Origin: Corynebacterium genitalium ATCC 33030
GTDB taxonomy: Bacteria > Actinomycetota > Actinomycetes > Mycobacteriales > Mycobacteriaceae
DNA length: 64,000 bases
Assembly (NCBI RefSeq): GCF_000143825.1
Contig: NZ_CM000961.1
Span: forward strand, 310,001-374,000
Direction: 5' to 3'
Part shown: piece by piece, positions 26,608 through 34,905 of the stretch
Layout: each line of letters starts with the position of its first letter
Position numbering within the stretch: position 1 is the stretch's first letter
Translations under genes and position numbers: made by a program
Notes under the pieces: model-generated
What the model saw: the letters and a program-made list of their open reading frames with translations, nothing else
What the model was told of the DNA's origin: nothing
Databases searched by the model: none

Positions 26608-28251
26608 ATGGATACAGCTCTCAGACTCGACGCCACCTGGGTCGACTTCATGCTCGTGGCGGTGTTCTTCGCCTTCGTGCTGGGCATTGGGTGGGCCGCG
26701 AAGCGCGGTGTGTCGTCGTCAATCGACTTCTTCCTCTCCGGGCGCGGCCTGCCCGCGTGGATCACCGGTCTGGCGTTCATCTCCGCGAACCTCGGTGCGG
26801 TGGAGATCATCGGCATGTCCGCCAACGGTGTGGAATACGGCGTGCAAACGATGCACTACTTCTGGATCGGCGCCGTGCCCGCCATGATCTTCCTCGGCAT
26901 CGTGATGATGCCGTTCTACTACGGCTCGAAAGTGCGCTCCGTGCCGGAGTTCATGCTCAAGCGCTTCGGCCCGGCGGCGCACCTGGTCAACGCGATCTCG
27001 TTCGCGGTGGCGCAGCTGCTCATCGCCGGTGTGAACCTGTTCCTGCTGGCCACCGTGGTGGAGGCGCTGCTGGGCTGGCCACTGTGGGCGACGCTTGTCG
27101 TCGCTGCGCTCATTGTGCTGGCGTACATCACGCTCGGCGGCCTATCGGCGGCGATCTACAACGAGGTGCTGCAGTTCTTCGTCATCATCGCCGCGCTGCT
27201 GCCGCTGACGATCATCGGCCTGCGCCACGTCGGCGGCTGGAGCGGCCTGAAAGAGGCAATCGGCGACCCGAGCCACTTCTCCGCATGGCCCGGCCAGGAC
27301 CTGTCGGGCTTTGACAACCCGGTCTGGTCTGTCATCGGCATCGTGTTCGGCCTGGGCTTCGTGCTGTCGTTCGGTTACTGGACCACGAACTTCGTCGAGG
27401 TGCAGCGCGCGATGGCGTCAGACTCCCTCGCGTCCGCGCGGAAAACGCCGATCATTGGCGCGTTCCCGAAGATGTTCGTACCGTTCATCGTGATCGTGCC
27501 CGGCATGATCGCCAGCGTCTTGGTTTCCCCGATCATGGAGGGCGCGGCGAACCCGAACGACGCGGTGCTCTACCTCATGCGCGACTTGCTGCCGAACGGT
27601 TTGCTCGGCGTGGGCATTGCGGGTCTGCTCGCCGCGTTCATGGCGGGTATGGCCGCGAACATTTCCTCGTTCAACACGGTGTTCTCCTACGACCTGTGGC
27701 AGACGTACCTGATCAAGGACCGCGAGGATGACTACTACCTGCGTGTCGGCCGCCTGGCCACCATCGGGGCGACCGTGATCGCCGTGTTCACCGCGCTGCT
27801 GGCCGCGAACTTCGGCAACATCATGGACTACCTGCAGACGCTGTTCGGCTTCTTCAACGCGCCGCTGTTTGCCACGTTCATCCTGGGTATGTTCTGGAAG
27901 CGCATGACCCCGCACGCCGGCTGGTCCGGCCTGGTCGCCGGTACCGCCGCAGCCATCGGCTTCTGGGCGCTGTCGCTCGGTAGCGACCCGGTTGTCTCGC
28001 TGCCCGGCCAGGGCACCGCGTTCGTTGCCGCGGCACTCGCGTTCACTGTCGACATCGTGGTCAGCGTGATCGTCTCGCTGTTCACCGCGCCGAAACCGGA
28101 TCACGAGCTTGTCGGCTTCGTCCGCTCCGTCACGCCGAAGGAGCAGCTTGTCGACGCCTCCGAAGCCGCCCTCCCCTGGTACCAGCACACCGTTCCGCTG
28201 GGCGTGATCGCGCTTGTCCTTGTCATCGGCCTCAACCTGTTGTTCCTGTAG
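26608..28251 (+). CDS. Sodium/solute symporter (SSS family, probable galactose transporter)
   Basis: This 547-residue protein has about 14 membrane segments of the sodium:solute symporter family. The SGLT-like subgroup is suggested by SSSIDFFLSGRGLPAWITGL near 37-56, the early AEIIG-like motif (GAVEIIGMSANGVEYG) near 70 and MAGMAANISSFNTVFSYDLW near 346 with the Ser/Thr of the sodium site. Its place between galM and galTK makes galactose or a galactoside the best substrate guess. It starts ATG with no strong ribosome site and is followed after 8 bases by a small membrane protein, as other SSS carriers are. Confidence 0.88.
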   Translation: MDTALRLDATWVDFMLVAVFFAFVLGIGWAAKRGVSSSIDFFLSGRGLPAWITGLAFISANLGAVEIIGMSANGVEYGVQTMHYFWIGAVPAMIFLGIVMMPFYYGSKVRSVPEFMLKRFGPAAHLVNAISFAVAQLLIAGVNLFLLATVVEALLGWPLWATLVVAALIVLAYITLGGLSAAIYNEVLQFFVIIAALLPLTIIGLRHVGGWSGLKEAIGDPSHFSAWPGQDLSGFDNPVWSVIGIVFGLGFVLSFGYWTTNFVEVQRAMASDSLASARKTPIIGAFPKMFVPFIVIVPGMIASVLVSPIMEGAANPNDAVLYLMRDLLPNGLLGVGIAGLLAAFMAGMAANISSFNTVFSYDLWQTYLIKDREDDYYLRVGRLATIGATVIAVFTALLAANFGNIMDYLQTLFGFFNAPLFATFILGMFWKRMTPHAGWSGLVAGTAAAIGFWALSLGSDPVVSLPGQGTAFVAAALAFTVDIVVSVIVSLFTAPKPDHELVGFVRSVTPKEQLVDASEAALPWYQHTVPLGVIALVLVIGLNLLFL

Positions 28252-28259
28252 GAGGGAAA

Positions 28260-28541
28260 ATGTCCACCACAGCACCTCAAACTGCACCTAAGAAAACGTC
28301 TGCCACGACCTTCGACATCCGCAACGTCATCGGAGCGCTGCTCGGCTTCTACGGGATCGTCCTGGTGATCTGCTCCTTCGCGCTCGACCCGGGCATGAAC
28401 GTCGACACCGGCCTGCCCAAGGAATCAAGCGATAACCTGTGGGTAGGCATCGCCTTGACCGTGGCCGCTGCGGCCTTCTTCATCTGGGCGCGCCTGAACC
28501 CGATCGAATTCGACCCCGACACGCTAGAGGCAGCTGACTAA
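28260..28541 (+). CDS. Small two-helix membrane protein in the galactose operon
   Basis: This 93-residue protein has two membrane helices (about 22-42 and 62-80) and short polar ends, with GGAGG 5 bases before the ATG. It lies between the SSS symporter and galT, separated by 8 and 1 bases, so it belongs to the operon. Its role is unknown; a helper subunit of the symporter is an inference from position, in analogy to small proteins paired with other SSS carriers. Confidence 0.75.
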   Translation: MSTTAPQTAPKKTSATTFDIRNVIGALLGFYGIVLVICSFALDPGMNVDTGLPKESSDNLWVGIALTVAAAAFFIWARLNPIEFDPDTLEAAD

Positions 28542-28542
28542 A

Positions 28543-29622
28543 TTGAGCGACATCCGCATCACACGCACGACGCTTTCCGACGGCCGCGAGCTCATCTACT
28601 ACGACTCCCCCGGCAGCGGAACCGCCGAGGTTCCGCCGAGAACAGCTGTAGACGAGCGCGGCCTGCCGGAGGTGCACACCGACTCGTGGATGCGGAAAGA
28701 CCCCTTGACCGGCGAGTGGGCCCTCTACGCCGCCCACCGCCAGAACCGCACGTTCCTCCCGCCCGCGAACGAAGACCCGCTCGCGCCGACCCGCCCTGGC
28801 CAGAAACCCAGTGAAATTCCGGAGTCGGATTATGAGGTGGTGGTGTTTGAGAACAGGTTTCCGTCATTAAGCATGGGCATGGAAGGCCGCGACGGTCACC
28901 CCGCGGTCGGCCGGTGTGAGGTAGTGTGCTTCACGCCCGACGCCGACGGTTCCTTCAAAGATCTGCGGCTCGAGCGCAAGCGCACGCTTATCGACGTCTG
29001 GGCCCACCGCACCGAAGAACTCTCCGCTTTTGAACCCGTGAAGGCCGTGTTCCCCTTTGAGAACCGCGGCGAGGAAATCGGCGTCACGTTGCACCATCCG
29101 CACGGGCAGATTTACTCCTACCCGTTCGTGCCGCCGCGCATGGCGGCGATTGCTCGCTCTGCCCGCGAGCGTCGCGAGGCAGGTGGGAACCTGTTCGACG
29201 AGGTGCTGGCCGCTGAGCTGGACGCCGGCGAACGCATCATCGCCGAAACCGAGCACTTCGTCGTGTTCACCCCGATGGCCGCGAAGTGGCCGATGGAGGC
29301 CATGGTGATGCCCCGGCGCGACGTGCCGTCCTTCGTCGAGCTCACCGACGACGAGCGCGATGACCTCGCCGAGGTGTTGCACCGGTTGTTCGCTGCCGTC
29401 GATAAGTTCTTTGCGGGCGTTGATCGCACGCCGTACATTGCGGCGTGGAACCAGGCACCCGTCGATACGCCGGAGGACGGCCGGCTGCACCTGCAGCTGT
29501 TCTCCCTGATGCGCTCGCCCGGCCGGATGAAGTTCCTGGCCGGCAGCGAATCCGGCATGGGCGTGTGGATCAACGACACCACCCCTGAAACCATTGCCGC
29601 GACACTGCGGGAGGTCTACTGA
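28543..29622 (+). CDS. galT: Galactose-1-phosphate uridylyltransferase
   Basis: This 359-residue GalT exchanges UMP between UDP-glucose and galactose-1-phosphate. The HIT-like active site HHPHGQIYSYPFVPPRM near 185-201 contains the His-Pro-His nucleophile. ENRFPSL near 106 and WNQAPVDTPEDGRLHLQLFS near 307 are further family landmarks. The start is TTG at 28543 directly after the preceding stop. The galK ATG overlaps or abuts the stop, so the two are coupled. Two decamer copies lie inside (28986, 29397). Confidence 0.93.
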   Translation: MSDIRITRTTLSDGRELIYYDSPGSGTAEVPPRTAVDERGLPEVHTDSWMRKDPLTGEWALYAAHRQNRTFLPPANEDPLAPTRPGQKPSEIPESDYEVVVFENRFPSLSMGMEGRDGHPAVGRCEVVCFTPDADGSFKDLRLERKRTLIDVWAHRTEELSAFEPVKAVFPFENRGEEIGVTLHHPHGQIYSYPFVPPRMAAIARSARERREAGGNLFDEVLAAELDAGERIIAETEHFVVFTPMAAKWPMEAMVMPRRDVPSFVELTDDERDDLAEVLHRLFAAVDKFFAGVDRTPYIAAWNQAPVDTPEDGRLHLQLFSLMRSPGRMKFLAGSESGMGVWINDTTPETIAATLREVY

Positions 29623-30824
29623 TGATTGTCCCCACGACCCGCACGCCCGAGGAACTCGATCGGGACGCCCGTGCGTTCTTCGCCGCGCACCTCGGCGGCG
29701 AAGCGGACGGCGTGTGGCTCGCCCCTGGCCGCGTGAACCTCATCGGCGACCACGTCGACTACGCCTATGGTGTGTGCCTGCCGTTCGCGACGACGATGGC
29801 CACTGCCGTCGCCGCCTGCCGGCGTGAGGACGCGACCGTGCACATGGTCTCCCAATCCCCCACCGGCGAGATTCTCGATGCCTCCGTCGACCTCAACGCC
29901 CTTGACGCCGCGAACTCGGCGCCCGGCTGCTTGCCCGACTGGCGCGGGTACATCGCCGGCACGGTCGACGCGCTGCGCGTGCACGGAGCCCCGCAGACCG
30001 GCGGGCTCGACCTCGTCGTTGTGTCCGACGTGCCTTTAGGCTCCGGGCTGTCCAGTTCAGCTGCACTGGAGTGCGCTGTGGCTGTGGCGGCCCGCGACCT
30101 GCACGGACTCGACGCCACCGACGAGGACATCATCACGGCCACCATGCGCGCCGAGAACCACTACGTCGGCGCGAACACCGGCGGGCTGGACCAGAATGCT
30201 GTCGTGCGCGGTAGGGCCGGCCACGCCCTCGCTCTGGACTTCCTCGCCGGCACGCACGAGCAGGTGCCCTGCAACTGGGACGATTACCTGTTGCTCGTCG
30301 CCGACAGCCACGTCGAACACTCGCATGCTACAGGCGGTTACGGTTCGCGCCGGGGGCTTATCGACGCTGTGGCCGACGCGTTGGGGTGCACGTTCAGGGA
30401 AGGGGACGTCGTCACGCGTGCTGTGGCGTGGGCCGAGACGTCGGATTATGACCCGGAGACCGTGCACCGCCGCGTGCGCCACGTCGCCACGGAGACAGCC
30501 CGCACCATCGCAGCCGTCGACGCGCTCAAGGCTGGCGACATCGAACAGTTCGGCGCGCTGATGAACGACGGCCACGCCTCCCTGCGCGACGACTACGAAA
30601 TCGTGCCCGTTGAGCTCGAAACCGCCGTGCAAGCGGCGCTGGAAGAGGGTGCAGTAGGCGCGCGGATCACCGGCGGCGGATTCGGCGGCTCCATCATTGC
30701 GCTGTGCCGCGCCGACGAGGCCGACGCCGTTGCCGCAGCCATCGAGGACGCAACCGGTTCCGCCGGCTACCCCGTGCCTACGATCTACGCCACAAGCGCA
30801 CAGGATGGAGCCCGCCGGGTATAA
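29622..30824 (+). CDS. galK: Galactokinase
   Basis: This 400-residue GHMP-family kinase phosphorylates galactose at C1. Motif 1 is GRVNLIGDHVDY near 36-47 (Asp where most have Glu in IGEH). Motif 2 is PLGSGLSSSAALECAVA near 140. Motif 3 is ARITGGGFGGSIIAL near 347. It overlaps the galT stop by one base and ends the Leloir operon. galE is not in this window, so the epimerase must be elsewhere. Confidence 0.93.
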   Translation: MIVPTTRTPEELDRDARAFFAAHLGGEADGVWLAPGRVNLIGDHVDYAYGVCLPFATTMATAVAACRREDATVHMVSQSPTGEILDASVDLNALDAANSAPGCLPDWRGYIAGTVDALRVHGAPQTGGLDLVVVSDVPLGSGLSSSAALECAVAVAARDLHGLDATDEDIITATMRAENHYVGANTGGLDQNAVVRGRAGHALALDFLAGTHEQVPCNWDDYLLLVADSHVEHSHATGGYGSRRGLIDAVADALGCTFREGDVVTRAVAWAETSDYDPETVHRRVRHVATETARTIAAVDALKAGDIEQFGALMNDGHASLRDDYEIVPVELETAVQAALEEGAVGARITGGGFGGSIIALCRADEADAVAAAIEDATGSAGYPVPTIYATSAQDGARRV

Positions 30825-30836
30825 GCCGGGTGTAGC

Positions 30837-30842
30837 TAGAAT
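30837..30842 (+). promoter_or_regulatory. Predicted -10 of a leaderless promoter for the TRIC-type gene
   Basis: TAGAAT lies 7 bases before the GTG at 30850, and no ribosome site is present, consistent with a leaderless transcript starting at the GTG. This separates the downstream gene from the galK transcript. Confidence 0.5.
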
Positions 30843-30849
30843 CGCCGGC

Positions 30850-31662
30850 GTGAATGACTTCGGCCCTCTCTACTTCATCCTCGAATACACCGGTGTGCTG
30901 CTCGCCGCGATCATCGGCGGGCAAGTGGCCAAACGCATGAACTTCGACGTGGTCGGATTCGGCTTCATCGCGTTAATTTCGTCGCTCGCCGGCGGCATGC
31001 TGCGCGACTGCCTGCTCAACAACGGCCCCGTCGCCGCGCTGCAGACTCCCTGGTATCTCATCATCGCGGTACTCGGCGGCGCCATCGCATTCTTCCTCCA
31101 CGTCGAAGGACGGCTGTGGGACCGCGTGCGCTTCTACATGGACGTGGTCACTGTCGGAGTGTGGTCGGTAGTGGGCGCGTCTAAAGCACTCGTCAACGAT
31201 CTGCCGTGGATCTCCGTACTGCTGCTCGCCGTCATCACAGCGACCGGCGGATCGTTGGTGCGCGACGTCGTGCTGCGCAATATTCCCAGCCTGTTCACGT
31301 CCCAGAAGATGTTGGTCTTTCCAGCTCTGCTCGCCGCCGGCCTGACACTCGCATTTTCCCACTTTCAGGTCACTCCGTGGAAGGGCATGCTCATCGCGTC
31401 GATCGCCGCATCAGTGCTGTCCATGGCCGTGTACTGGGTGAGCACGCGTCGCGCCCCGCGCACCCGGTACACCGAGAGATCTTTGGAGAAGCGCCTCGCC
31501 GCCGAGCTGAACATGTCGGAGGATGATCCGGTGGTGGACATTGCTGGCGCTATCGAAAAGGCGCCGGACGAGGACGTGATAAACATCGTCCGGATCTACC
31601 TGCGCGACCAAGTGTTGGAGCGCGCCGGCTCCTCCCCCGCTGCGGCAGAGCCACGCGGTTAG
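30850..31662 (+). CDS. TRIC/UPF0126 family cation channel-like membrane protein
   Basis: This 270-residue protein has about seven membrane segments and two internal GG-MLRD-type motifs (SLAGGMLRDCLL near 47-58 and TATGGSLVRDVVLRNIPS near 131-148). These define the UPF0126/YicG family, now linked to trimeric TRIC-type cation channels. A hydrophilic tail of about 65 residues follows and ends in Pro/Ala. The GTG at 30850 starts MNDFGPLYFILEYTGV. An in-frame longer version overlapping galK is not supported. It converges with the DedA-like gene with a 4-base overlap. Confidence 0.82.
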   Translation: MNDFGPLYFILEYTGVLLAAIIGGQVAKRMNFDVVGFGFIALISSLAGGMLRDCLLNNGPVAALQTPWYLIIAVLGGAIAFFLHVEGRLWDRVRFYMDVVTVGVWSVVGASKALVNDLPWISVLLLAVITATGGSLVRDVVLRNIPSLFTSQKMLVFPALLAAGLTLAFSHFQVTPWKGMLIASIAASVLSMAVYWVSTRRAPRTRYTERSLEKRLAAELNMSEDDPVVDIAGAIEKAPDEDVINIVRIYLRDQVLERAGSSPAAAEPRG

Positions 31663-32390
31663 GCTGTGCCCGCGTTCTTCTGCTGCCCGCGAAACACCCC
31701 GAAGAAGATGACCACGAGCAGACCGATGGCCACCCAGTTGGCCACCTTCGCGTACTGCTCGAGGACGAAGACGACCGGCTCGCCGATCGCCCAGCCGAGC
31801 CCGAAGTAGAGGAACGACCACGCGGTTTTCGCGATGAAGTCGAGCAGCATGAACTTCTTAACGTCCATGCCGGTCGCGCCGCACATGACGAAGACGACGA
31901 ACGCGATGGGCAGCGGAATCGGCACGTACGCCAGGAAAATGCCAACCCATCCGACGCGGTGGAACCAGCCTTCGACCCGTTCGATGTTGCGCCCCATGCG
32001 TTTGGAGTTCTGCGCCTGCACATCAAGGATGCCGCGGCCCCAAAGTTTGCCGGCCCACCAATAGACCCAGTCAAATTTGATGGCCACGACCGAGCCGATG
32101 AGCAGGTACCAGATCCAGCCCGGCGCTTCACCGACGGCGGCCAGCGCACCGGTTGAGGCCGCACCGATGCGCGAACCGGTCAGCGCCAGCATCACCGGCG
32201 GGTCGAGACCCAGCAGCCACGCGCGCAGCGGAATCATCGCCATGCCGAACAGGCCGACAAAACCGAACCACGCGAGGCACCAGTAGTCGGCTTTGGTGGG
32301 TTTGGAGTTCCAGGGCAGCCCTGGTTCTTCCCACCATTCGGGTTCTTCGGAAGCGGGGCGGTCGTCCACCCGGTCCTGCTCGTCGTGCAT
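31659..32390 (-). CDS. DedA/VTT-domain membrane protein
   Basis: This 243-residue membrane protein of the DedA (VTT) family has the re-entrant motif region LLIGSVVAIKFDWVYWWAGKLWG near 95-117 and VGIFLAYVPIPLPIAFVVF near 150-168. It has an acidic N-terminal tail of about 30 residues with two Trp-rich stretches. Relatives act as lipid carriers (undecaprenyl phosphate or phospholipid flipping), so a role in envelope lipid recycling is likely. The ATG at 32390 is preferred; the TTG at 32396 directly after the hemY stop is an alternative start. Confidence 0.8.
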   Translation of the reverse strand: MHDEQDRVDDRPASEEPEWWEEPGLPWNSKPTKADYWCLAWFGFVGLFGMAMIPLRAWLLGLDPPVMLALTGSRIGAASTGALAAVGEAPGWIWYLLIGSVVAIKFDWVYWWAGKLWGRGILDVQAQNSKRMGRNIERVEGWFHRVGWVGIFLAYVPIPLPIAFVVFVMCGATGMDVKKFMLLDFIAKTAWSFLYFGLGWAIGEPVVFVLEQYAKVANWVAIGLLVVIFFGVFRGQQKNAGTA

Positions 32391-32396
32391 GGACAA

Positions 32397-33845
32397 TTAA
32401 CCTACAGCACGCGCTGTGTCGCGCGCGTGTGCGATGACGGCGGGCACGCCGACGCCGCCCGCCCATGCGCCTGTCGCGGAGATGCCGGGCACTTGCGCCA
32501 ATTGCTTATCGACGTCACGCACCACCCCCACATGACCCTCGTCGTAACGCGGAAGACCGCCGAACCAGCGTTGGACGTAGATTTCTTCGAGGCCTGCTTC
32601 CCTGCCGTCGAACCCTGTGATGGTCTGCAGGTCATCGAGTGCCCAGTCGACGAGGTCGTCTTCGGAGGCCGTGATAGCCAGGTCCGGGTTGTCGCCGTAG
32701 CGGCCGAAGCTAGCGCGCACGAGTGCCCCGCCGCGCTCGGCGAGGTGCGGCCACTTCTTCGACGACAGTGTGAACGCCTTCGCGCGCACATCCGGTTTAG
32801 CGGTGTCAGCAGTGTCGGCGATGAGGATGCCGGAGTTCTCCGGCAGGCCCGAGCCGTCGGCAAAGCGCATGCCTACCACAGCGGAGTTCGCCAACTTTAC
32901 TTTCGACAGCGCAGCGGCCACGTCGGGGGCAACGCGCTTCAGCAGCAGTGCCGCAGTCGGCGCGGGCACGGCGAGGATGACGTGGTCGTAGAGTGTGTCT
33001 TCGCCGCCGGTCAGCTTGTACTGGGGCGCGGCGGCGTCGCTGGATGAGTCGGCGCGCTCAATGTCGGAAATGAAGGCGTCGATGTAAATGTCGGCGCCGG
33101 ATTGCTCGGCCAAGGTTTCGTAGAGCTCCTGGTAGCCGTCGCGGAAGGCGTTGAACACCGCGCCGTGGCCTGTGGGCAGCTCAGCGCGCTGCGCCTCCAA
33201 GTTGCGCACAGCCGTGGACAGGTGGACCAGGCGGTCGGGGTGCTCGGCGGTCAATCGATCGAATTCGGCGGCGAGCTGCGGGATCGTGGCACGCACGCCG
33301 AGGTCATCAGCCGTGCAGGAGTACACTCCCCCGAGCAGCGGGGAGACGATGATGTCGGCGACCTCGTCACCGTAGCGTTCACGCACCAGCGTGCCGACGT
33401 TGAGGTCGCCAGGGTCGGAATCAGGGGTGGGCCAGAAGAAGCCGGGGCGGTCGGATTCAGCGTCGATAAGCGCGGCGGTGTCGGCGGACACGAGGTGGGC
33501 GACAGTATCGGAGCGCCCGGGGATGCCCATGACGCCGCCGGTGGGCAGCTCGCGGACGGCACCGCCGGACCAGAGGAGCGAGCGCAGGCCGGAAGGCTCG
33601 ACGAGGGAGTCGCCTAAGCCGAGGGACTCGAAAAACTCGACGGCGTCGCGGCGGCGCGCCATGAACGCCTCCGCTCCCATGTCTGTGGGGCCAGCTTCGA
33701 AGGCCACTGTGTAGAGCTTGCCGCCGATGCGGTCAGTGGCCTCGTACACGTCGACCTTGTCGTCGCGGCCGTCGTGGCGGCCGTGACGCAGCTCGTAGGC
33801 GGCGGTGAGGCCAGCCAGGCCGGCACCGATGATGGCGATGTTCAT
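32397..33845 (-). CDS. hemY: Coproporphyrinogen/protoporphyrinogen oxidase
   Basis: This 482-residue FAD enzyme has the dinucleotide fold AIIGAGLAGLTAAYEL at the N-terminus and GGKLYTVAFEAGPTDMGAEAFMARR near 44-68. The closing motif VPAVIAHARDTA fits the HemY/HemG family. In actinobacteria it oxidises coproporphyrinogen III to coproporphyrin III in the coproporphyrin-dependent heme route. It directly follows hemE on the same strand without a gap. Two decamer copies occur (32504, 33461). The exact substrate is inferred from taxonomy. Confidence 0.93.
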   Translation of the reverse strand: MNIAIIGAGLAGLTAAYELRHGRHDGRDDKVDVYEATDRIGGKLYTVAFEAGPTDMGAEAFMARRRDAVEFFESLGLGDSLVEPSGLRSLLWSGGAVRELPTGGVMGIPGRSDTVAHLVSADTAALIDAESDRPGFFWPTPDSDPGDLNVGTLVRERYGDEVADIIVSPLLGGVYSCTADDLGVRATIPQLAAEFDRLTAEHPDRLVHLSTAVRNLEAQRAELPTGHGAVFNAFRDGYQELYETLAEQSGADIYIDAFISDIERADSSSDAAAPQYKLTGGEDTLYDHVILAVPAPTAALLLKRVAPDVAAALSKVKLANSAVVGMRFADGSGLPENSGILIADTADTAKPDVRAKAFTLSSKKWPHLAERGGALVRASFGRYGDNPDLAITASEDDLVDWALDDLQTITGFDGREAGLEEIYVQRWFGGLPRYDEGHVGVVRDVDKQLAQVPGISATGAWAGGVGVPAVIAHARDTARAVG

Positions 33846-34895
33846 TTACGCCTCCTCGTGAATAATGCGGACTGCCTCGGTGATGGCGTCCGGGTCGGTC
33901 TCCGGGAGTACCCCGTGGCCGAGGTTGAAGATGTGGCCCGTTGCTGTGCCGGCACGCACGGCGTACTCGGCTTCGCCCTTGATGCGGGCGATTTCCTCGC
34001 GCACGACGTCGGTGCCGGCGAAGAGCAGCGCCGGGTCGAGATTGCCCTGCAGCACCTTCGGAGCGGTGAAGCGTTCAGCGGCGCGGTCGAGCGGGACGCG
34101 CCAATCGACGCCCATCACTTCCGAGCCCGCCTCCGACATCGCCCCGAGCAACTCACCGGTGGCCACGCCGAAGTGGATGCGCGGGATCTCCCCGGCGACG
34201 GTGGCCAGGATCTCGGTGGAGTACGGCAGGACGTAGCGGCGGTAGTCGGCCTCAGTGAGGAAACCGGCCCAGGAGTCGAACAACTGCATCGCGTCGATGC
34301 CTGCTTCGACCTGGATGCGCAGGAAAGCGGTGATGGTGGGCACGAGCTTGGACATCAGGGCGTGCCAGGTGTCCGGGTCGCCGTGCATCATGGCTTTGGT
34401 TTTCTCGTGGTTCTTGGACGGGCCACCCTCGATGAGGTAGCTGGCCAGGGTGAACGGGGCACCGACGAAGCCGATGAGGGCTTGGGTGTCGGTGAGCTCG
34501 GACAGGATGATCGAAATGCCTTCCGCGACGTCGGCGACATCGCCTTCCAGGACAGGCAGGGCGTCGACGTCGGCGCGGGAACGCACCGGCGACCCCATGA
34601 CGGGTCCGCGCCCGGGCACAATCTCTACATCCACGCCGGCTGCCTTGAGCGGCACGACGATGTCGGAGAATAGGATCGCCGCGTCCATGTCGTGGCGGCG
34701 CACCGGCTGCATGGTGATCTCCGCGAGCAGCTCCGGCATGAAGCAGGAGTCCAGCATGGCGATACCTTCCCGTGTAGCGCGGTACTCGGGAAGGGAGCGG
34801 CCCGCTTGGCGCATGAACCACACCGGGGTGCGCGACGGGGTGCGGCCGGTAGCGGCGGCGATCAAGGGGGCGTGGTCAAGCGTGCGTCTGCTCAT
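33846..34895 (-). CDS. hemE: Uroporphyrinogen decarboxylase
   Basis: This 349-residue HemE converts uroporphyrinogen III to coproporphyrinogen III. The conserved PVWFMRQAGRSLPEYRA near 20-36 holds the substrate-binding Arg pair, and FSDIVVPLKAAG near 75 has the catalytic-type Asp. IHFGVATGELLGAM and LQGNLDPALL are also typical. It lies 10 bases after the P-type ATPase-like gene and abuts hemY. Confidence 0.96.
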   Translation of the reverse strand: MSRRTLDHAPLIAAATGRTPSRTPVWFMRQAGRSLPEYRATREGIAMLDSCFMPELLAEITMQPVRRHDMDAAILFSDIVVPLKAAGVDVEIVPGRGPVMGSPVRSRADVDALPVLEGDVADVAEGISIILSELTDTQALIGFVGAPFTLASYLIEGGPSKNHEKTKAMMHGDPDTWHALMSKLVPTITAFLRIQVEAGIDAMQLFDSWAGFLTEADYRRYVLPYSTEILATVAGEIPRIHFGVATGELLGAMSEAGSEVMGVDWRVPLDRAAERFTAPKVLQGNLDPALLFAGTDVVREEIARIKGEAEYAVRAGTATGHIFNLGHGVLPETDPDAITEAVRIIHEEA

Positions 34896-34905
34896 GGCTC
34901 CATTG

